A stretch of 64,000 nucleotides of DNA from Fusarium oxysporum f. sp. lycopersici 4287 (lineage: Eukaryota > Ascomycota > Sordariomycetes > Hypocreales > Nectriaceae). The notes under the pieces were generated by a model, which saw only the letters and a list, made by a program, of their open reading frames with translations, searched no databases and was not told where the DNA came from. This document shows positions 58,228 through 64,000 of the stretch, piece after piece. A program made the translations under genes and the position numbers. Each line of letters begins with the position of its first letter. The first letter of the stretch is position 1. The stretch spans positions 4,110,543 to 4,174,542 of the forward strand of contig NC_030988.1 in assembly GCF_000149955.1 (NCBI RefSeq). Reading direction: 5' to 3'.

Positions 58228-59351
58228 ATGGCCCACAAAGAAGCAATTTCACCGTTTAATCCTCATGTCGATGGCAACTCCTCCGACGAGGAGAGCGACT
58301 CCTTCCATTATGTCCCTCCTACAAGACGAAGGCGTCTTAGCCTATGTAGATGCTTCGGATGGGCAATTACCCTACTCTCAATAATCCTTATCTCTGCCTT
58401 TGCCGGAGCTTGGATCTCGATGGTATATGTCAACATTGACCAGATTTGCACTGCACACACAAGTCAATGGTGTAAGTGGTCAACCGCCTTGAGAAAGTGA
58501 AAGTCTTGCTTCAATATTGACTTCACAGCACCGCTACTCGACAACATCGCGATTAAATACAAAATGCAGCCATTTGATGGCAATTTCATGAGAGAGAATA
58601 TCTTCCGAGGAAATGCCTCACCAGAGGTCGATGCTGCTTGGGAAGCGCTGGGTGTAGACTGTACGTTACACTGCTTCAATGAACCCTGCTATCAGACCTT
58701 ACTGACTCGACTTAGACCGACCCGGAGTGATTTCATACAAGGATGGGCTCTCCAGTGGCTTAGATGATTCCTTTGTCCAGCGAGCCCCTCAACATGGCGG
58801 CGGTTTCATCGTCAATGTCGAAGGCATGCATCATCTTCACTGCCTAGTACAGTCAACCTCACCGCTACACAGACGTCAGCTTACAATGGTTTAGAATCTG
58901 CTCCGCAAATCCCTCTGGTACAATTACGAATACTACAAGGACCTCGGCGGCACGCCTTTTAAGAACGATGGTGAGGTCTTCCGCATGCACGTCAGTGAGT
59001 CGAACCCACCACTCCAGAGAATATCCTTCAAATGCTAATTGGGGCAAGCTCACTGTCTTGACACCGTCCGCCAAGTTCTCATGTGCAACGTCGATACCGG
59101 CGTGCTGGGCCAAGTCTGGGTCAATCCTAAAGAACCCCAATGCCTTCCCCGACTTCAACACGCGGCACGTATGCAAGAACTATAACGACGTAAGAGAGTG
59201 GGCAGAGAAGCTTCAGGTAAGAATCAATCAGGATAGAACTTCTGCAGCATGACACTGAGGTAGCGAACTGCAGGCTCCTCCCACCAGTGAGATTCCTGAC
59301 GACTATCTCCTCTTACCGAAGAATAAAGATATTCTTGAGTCCACCCCTTAA
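58228..59351 (+). pseudogene. UstYa-family (DUF3328) oxidase with one frameshift
   Basis: Six exons (58228-58471, 58529-58660, 58716-58846, 58895-58994, 59049-59216, 59274-59351) give a typical UstYa protein. It has a short cytosolic N-terminus, one TM helix (FGWAITLLSIILISAFAGAW), and the two hallmark motifs HHLHC and HVTHC that define the family. The C-terminus is FPDFNTRHVCKNYNDVREW. UstYa proteins act in fungal RiPP pathways as oxidative cyclases, and some act in other pathways. One extra base near 59125 (around AATCCTAAAGAACCCC) shifts the frame before the conserved FPDFNTRHVCKN block. Everything else is intact. It could be a recent pseudogene or a sequencing error. Confidence 0.83.
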
Positions 59352-59663
59352 TAAAGGATTGACAACTGGCGTATGGAGAAGTTTAGAGCATGGTGGTTAA
59401 GGTGCTTAAATGCTAAGTAACCTTACACCTCTGTTTCACTCTTTCATAAAAATTAACTCCGCCTGCCAAACCCTGAAATAACTAATGGGGGTCCATTAGG
59501 TTAAGTCCGGTCACCAATGTGACGTAGTCCCAAGTCACAGCACATTTAGAGAAGTAGAGTTTGTTGCAATGTGGAATCTTTTCAATAGCTTGATTCGCCA
59601 CTCAAAATCCATTAAATCAGCGAAGATACGTGTACAGCAGGGCAGATCTGCGCGAATCTACTA
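59352..59663. other. Spacer between UstYa-like gene and pogo element E
   Basis: No gene seen. Ends with the TA target copy at 59662-59663. Confidence 0.4.
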
Positions 59664-61521
59664 GACTAACTCACCGCCACCCCACACACCCCCCGTCCCC
59701 GTACACTCTAACACTATCAACGCGTCATCAACACAGGATTCTTCATTTTATTCTGTATTTATCAAATAAAATCCGTTTTTATTTATTTCAATGGCAATGG
59801 AATCGCAGCTATCAGATTATGAAAAGAGGATGTTATTGTCCATTGAGGACGTGGAAATCATTGGTTTACGGCCCTCGGCGGTAAAACACTCGGTCAAGCT
59901 CTCAACATTGCATGATCGATGCGCCGGAGGCCAGGACATCCGCACGGCAGATCAGAAAGATCAGTCGCTTACTGTAGAGCAGGAAGATGACCTAGTCAAC
60001 TATATTATCGGACGAGAGTGCGCTTTTCAGCCTCTCACGAAGAAGGATATCCATGACTTCGCACAGGCGTTATCATCAGTCAACGGGCAAGTCTGTTATA
60101 TCGGCAAGAACTGGGTTGACAGATTCTTTACCCGCCATTCGAGTATATAATTGAGGCCATCGCAAGTCATAGAATCCGCGAGGAAGCGTTGTGTGACGAA
60201 AGAGTCACTTTCCGAGTACTATGATGGTCTTAACTGGGTAGTCAACACGAAGAAGATAACTATGCCTTATATGTACAACGTTGACGAGACCGGCGTTCAA
60301 ATCGGTGAGACCAACGGTGGCATAGTAGCCGGAACGGTGATGACTTCTTCCTCAGAGAGGATAAAGTCCGACAATACGACTTGGAGCTCGATAATCGAGT
60401 CCGTATCAGCGGACGGTCGGCGTCTCACGCCTTGCGTCGTTTTTACCGGCGAGAACCTCCAATGATAGTGGTTTCCAGCCGTTTTTCCTGATTGGAAGTA
60501 CACTTGCAGTCCAACCGGTTGGTCTAACAGCGACATCTTCGTCCGTTGGTTCATGGGGGCATTCGTACCGCAGACTAAGCCGAAGGATCCTAATCAATGG
60601 AGACTATTGGTCCTAGACCAGCATAAGTCACATATTACAGCGGAATTAATGAAAAAGGCGTGGCTGCATAAGATTTGGCTCTCTTGGTTACCCTCACACT
60701 CATCACATATCACTCAGCCGCTCGATGTTGCCGTATTTGGGCCGTTGAAAACGTACTATCGCCAGTTTACCCGCTCTTGGGCCTCATACGAAGCAACCTC
60801 GCCACACCAACAACAACTCTTCCTAAAAGCTTATGAGAGGACTTCATTAAAAGCCCTAAGCTGTAGGAACATAATAAGTGGTTTCTCGGCCTCTGGGCTT
60901 TTCCCGATCAATCTACAGAAGGCGTTGGCGGCGTTGAAGCCAAGGGAGAAGAAACGCAAGCGCTTCAACGGGCCTATAACACCAAGGAAGGCCCAAGTAA
61001 TCGCTGATACGATCTGGAGTACGCCCCAAGGAAGTGCCGATATTCAAAGACAACTGGAAGCCGTGCAAAGTCAAGGAAATACCTTTATTCGCGACTTCAA
61101 TTGTATCATGAAGAAGGCGATGAAATGTATCGACCAGAAGAACAGTCAAATTCAACGCCTAGAGGAGGAAAAAGCAGTACTGAAGGCGTCAGTAGCAGCA
61201 AGAGAGCCCACTGGCCGAGTCGCCGTTCAATTTGACCCCAACAAGGCTTTCCCTGAGATTGAACAGATTATCTCGGCTCGTGATCAGGCTGAAAAGAACG
61301 TACTACATCAGATCGAGGGAAATAAGAGAAAACAACGTAAAAAGAATCTGCCAAAAACACAGACTGCAGATACAATATTCGTAAATTAGTTTCCAAACTC
61401 TCAGTTAAATTGAATAAATACTCGTTATTGTAGAATTAATTGAAGTCATCTACGGACTCGGTTGTGATGCTATCACGGGTGTGCGGGGACGGGGGGTGCG
61501 TGGGGTGGCGGTGAGTTAGTC
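59664..61521 (+). mobile_element. pogo-like transposon E
   Basis: Inverted ends of about 45 bp start GACTAACTCACCGCCACCCC and continue with a C-rich run (CACCCCCCGTCCCCG). TA flanks both ends (59662-59663 and 61522-61523). The 1,858-bp element contains a single transposase gene. Confidence 0.9.
59791..61389 (+). pseudogene. Transposase of pogo element E, three nonsense codons
   Basis: The order is HTH/CENP-B-type DNA-binding domain (residues about 8-118), a DDE domain with NVDETG, LLVLDQHKSH and ITQPLDVAVFGPLK, then a coiled-coil tail. Stops occur at 60148-60150 (TAA) and as a tandem TGA-TAG at 60463-60468 in LQ..QWF. The motif there in relatives is LQRQWF, so CGA-CAG changed to TGA-TAG. All three are explained by C-to-T changes on the coding strand. 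The reading frame is otherwise unbroken. Confidence 0.86.
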
Positions 61522-61627
61522 TAGATACAACTGGCTCAGGCCGAACAAGCCTTCAATCCAGTATCCAGTTAGACAGGTCCGTTGGGCCTATGACTAAACT
61601 ATAAAATAAACCAATTCGAGGCTGATT

Positions 61628-62539
61628 ATGTGTAACTACCATAAGTTCATAATTTCCATCTCGCCCAACAGCTTCTCTCAATCGCCGGCACTGGAAAGCA
61701 AATACTTATTTTTTCTAAAGGTGGCTGAGAACTTCGAACTTGATGGCTACACTGTCGAAGACTTTTACGACTGGATAGCTGAGCCGCTTCTGCCTAAATT
61801 CAGGCAGTTACCCGAGGTCACGGCAAGCTTAACACTGCAAGACTTTCTTTTCCCTAAGACATCAAGATACAACATGCGAGGCGAAGGAGAAACTCTGGTT
61901 GCTATTCCATCCGATGGGAGCGATGATGTGGCTCCAATATTTGGCATTGATCTGCCAGAAGAGAGTTGCGCGCCTTGGCCTCAACATGACCCAAAGGACA
62001 TTCAGTTGCCTAAGAAAAAGAACTCCCATGGGCCTCCATCATTTAAGCCGACCAAGGTTCTCTTGAAGGACGGTAATGCTGCCTATTTCAAGCCTATGAG
62101 GCCCGGAGACGAGAGGATCTTTTTGAACGAGCTCAACAAATATCGAAGCATACGCGATGCCCATCTTGACGAGTCCTTACGAATTTCACGCCTCATTGGC
62201 CTGGTGCGAGATGATTCCGGTCTGGCTTTTGGATTGCTCTTGACGTATATTGATTGCGGCAACAAGACCTTACTCTGTGCAACACAATCAGATACGCCGG
62301 GCGACCTCCGACAGAAATGGGCCGAGCAGGTCCACGACCTGGTCCATCATCTGCATACTGCCGGTATTGTCTGGGGTGATGTGAAGCCCGACAATGTCCT
62401 TATCGACCGCCAGACGGATGCATGGCTGATTGATTTTGGCGGAGGGTACACACATGGCTGGGTGCCCAAGGAGTTGGCGGGATCCGTTGAAGGGGATTTG
62501 CATGGTTTGCAGAAAATTGAAGAGTTCCTAAGAGACTAA
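61628..62539 (+). CDS. Protein-kinase-like protein (303 aa), possibly N-terminally truncated
   Basis: The C-terminal half has a kinase fold: a VAIK-like lysine (AYFKPMRPGDER), then the catalytic loop GIVWGDVKPDNVLID and the metal site LIDFGGGYTHGWVP. The usual HRD is WGD, seen in fungal atypical kinases of this kind, while Asp and the D-x-K-P-x-N frame are kept. The N-terminal 150 residues have no known domain. The start lies only 105 bp from the right end of pogo element E, so an upstream exon may have been lost or separated. No internal lesion. Substrate unknown. Confidence 0.7.
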   Translation: MCNYHKFIISISPNSFSQSPALESKYLFFLKVAENFELDGYTVEDFYDWIAEPLLPKFRQLPEVTASLTLQDFLFPKTSRYNMRGEGETLVAIPSDGSDDVAPIFGIDLPEESCAPWPQHDPKDIQLPKKKNSHGPPSFKPTKVLLKDGNAAYFKPMRPGDERIFLNELNKYRSIRDAHLDESLRISRLIGLVRDDSGLAFGLLLTYIDCGNKTLLCATQSDTPGDLRQKWAEQVHDLVHHLHTAGIVWGDVKPDNVLIDRQTDAWLIDFGGGYTHGWVPKELAGSVEGDLHGLQKIEEFLRD

Positions 62540-63046
62540 GCAGGTGATATTGATTGGCAGAATCACTTGTTGCTTGTTGCTGTGATGTGTATAAGCCAGT
62601 GTATAACATGTTCATACATTACTATATCGTCGCCATTTCCTAATCGCTTTGACTAATGAGATATCTACTTCTGCTGCCCTTACTTTAAAGCCGCACTCAT
62701 GAATCTTAAAATCTCTAGGTAATGCTCTACAACAGCATTCGTAATGGCTTCCTCTTCCTCTGCACTGGCAGGTTATAGATCGCCCGCCGTTGAAGATGTT
62801 ACGGAAAGGGAAAATCACGAACGGAACGCCACGCTACGGACAGTGACGGAAGGACGTCACTGCAGCTCGCATCAACCAATGACCACTTGGAAGTGGTGAA
62901 GTTACTTGGGAACAAGAAGGCCGGCATCACGATGTCGGTCAAGGATGATTGAACGTTCCTGCATTGTGCGGTTAGAATAATGGTATTTGGACGAAATACC
63001 TACACAACTCTGTACAGTAGGGACAAGGCATTTGGATCTGGAAGAT
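62540..63046. other. Intergenic region
   Basis: No gene supported. About 62817-62950 contains an ankyrin-like scrap (EVVKLLGNKKAG), too short to call. Confidence 0.3.
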
Positions 63047-63289
63047 TCAACGAAGATAGGAGAGGTCTAAGGCAAGGCCAAACAGATCTGCAATGCTATG
63101 CTTTTTGCCTGGATGATCTGATGCACGTTTAGGACTCAGAGCAAAACCGCATTTGGCACATAGGATGGCTGCTTCCAGCAAATTGTAATAAAGGCGGGGC
63201 CTCTCGAGCTTCTGCAGCTTTGATGGGGGTAAAGTGGGGTGGCTACGTTGTTCATGAACAGAGGAGCGGGCCATTATGACTAAGCACAT
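63047..63289 (-). pseudogene. Short C2H2-type fragment resembling the N-terminus of OrsD-like proteins
   Basis: The frame LYYNLLEAAILCAKCGFALSP...ASDHPGKKHSI matches the style of the N-terminal finger of fungal OrsD/DUF3505-type proteins (L-x-YN-x9-C-x2-C-x-A/F..H..H). Only about 80 codons remain with no continuation. It is a weak call based on one motif. Confidence 0.4.
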
Positions 63290-63440
63290 ATAAATATAAT
63301 AGACAGGATTGAATGGCGGAGATGGAGTAGATATAATAGGAAGATGATAAACACGTGAGTTTCAGTAGACAATGGTAATAAATGTTGTTGTTTAGGTCTG
63401 GAGTAGTCAAGTAATTAAACTTGACAAGGGTTAGCTGACG

Positions 63441-63580
63441 GAAACGCGACGCGTTTCGTGTTCTAGGTTTTCTGATTTTCATCAGTACGGTATGTGAAAC
63501 GCAGTGCGTTTCCATCGGGGAAAGTATGGGGCGAAAATGCTAGACGGTGATTGGTCAAAAAAGGAAACACAGTGCGTTTC
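63441..63580. repeat. Three 17-nt palindromic motifs GAAACGC-N3-GCGTTTC
   Basis: Copies lie at 63441-63457 (GAAACGCGACGCGTTTC), 63497-63513 (GAAACGCAGTGCGTTTC) and 63564-63580 (GAAACACAGTGCGTTTC, one mismatch). Starts are 56 and 67 bp apart. They are not part of any gene or terminal repeat that I can see. Confidence 0.8.
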
Positions 63581-64000
63581 TGCTGATAATTCTTGATTAC
63601 CGGTAGATTCCTGATGTCAATTTCTTTGCTTTCAGAACAACATGCAACAAGTGATATTATTCCAACAACATGGGTTTAGAATAGGGAGCAAAAGGACAGG
63701 TCCAGCTGGGATGCATTAAATATTATTATTTTGTATTTACTATAGGCCCATGCTAAGCCCTTTGCAACTAATTCAACGTCATCCTTGTGACGAACTTTCC
63801 TGACATTAAGGGCATTCTCAACAGCGGGCTTTATCTGCCTAGCAACAGTATCACGTCGCCAGTACTGGAAAGAACAGCCGAGAATGTCCGCGCCTTCATC
63901 AGGACGCGGTAATTGTCCCTACTGGCCCGTGTGATGTTTCGGGCATGGTCTCCAAATGGCCAACTGCTCGAGTAGCCAAGAGACGAAAAGACTCGGTGCT
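63581..64000 (-). pseudogene. Unrecognised decayed coding segment at the window edge
   Basis: On the minus strand from 64000, one frame reads HRVFSSLGYSSSWPFGDHAR and ITRASRDNYRVLMKARTF. After a shift near 63870 a second frame continues with RRDTVARQIKPAVENALNVR and KVRHKDDVELVAKGLAW down to about 63735. The two blocks look like one protein with a frameshift that starts outside the window. I do not recognise the family. Confidence 0.4.

Noticed and set aside
62817..62950. Ankyrin-repeat gene
   Set aside because: Only one short motif-like scrap, with no continuing frame.
63441..63580. Palindrome cluster as a CRISPR array
   Set aside because: Only three copies, uneven spacing, eukaryotic context and no cas genes.

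Overview
The window looks like an accessory (lineage-specific) region of a filamentous ascomycete, most likely Fusarium or a close Sordariomycete. This is an inference from four things. Introns are short (about 50-85 bp) with GTAAGT-type donors. Ascomycete-only families are present (UstYa/DUF3328, 2EXR, Zn2Cys6, PTH11-type rhodopsin-domain protein, fungal MARVEL). The transposon mix is Copia, hAT, Crypton, pogo/Fot-like, piggyBac and a Tad-like LINE. Truncated and mutated genes sit next to apparently intact ones. Two runs of N (163 and 100) mark assembly gaps.

Layout. 1-3928: 3' part of a Copia retrotransposon with its 3' LTR. 4.3-7.2 kb: a bHLH factor and a four-exon MARVEL-type membrane protein. 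7.9-8.7 kb: a decayed PEP-synthase-like gene. 10.1-18.2 kb: a transposon block with a hAT (perfect 8-bp target duplication), a Crypton and an intact pogo-like element. 18.3-21.4 kb: a secreted alpha/beta hydrolase and a seven-TM rhodopsin-domain protein. 22-23.2 kb: a pogo relic. 25-37.4 kb: a stretch rich in regulators (Zn2Cys6 factor with one stop, two bZIP factors, and a 2EXR protein). 38.5-40.7 kb: a broken piggyBac. 42-44.3 kb: a small cysteine-rich secreted protein and a lactate/malate dehydrogenase-like gene. 45 kb: a solo Copia LTR next to a LINE scrap. 47.2-48.3 kb: a two-finger C2H2 factor. 50-55.1 kb: a pogo fragment and a second piggyBac with a pogo element inserted in its 5' part. 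55.8-59.4 kb: a small secreted Tyr-rich repeat peptide near a UstYa-family gene. 59.7-61.5 kb: a pogo element with three nonsense codons. 61.6-64 kb: a kinase-like gene and relics.

The genes do not form one obvious pathway. Two themes stand out. First, regulators are dense: five transcription-factor genes of four families among about a dozen host-type genes. Second, 55.8-59.4 kb pairs a candidate secreted repeat precursor with a UstYa-type oxidase, the two parts expected of a dikaritin-like RiPP or Kex2-processed repeat peptide system. The oxidase copy carries a frameshift. At least eight nonsense codons in five transposon copies can be explained by C:G-to-T:A changes, as expected from a RIP-like process. 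All gene calls are by eye, from motifs and splice logic, without database searches.
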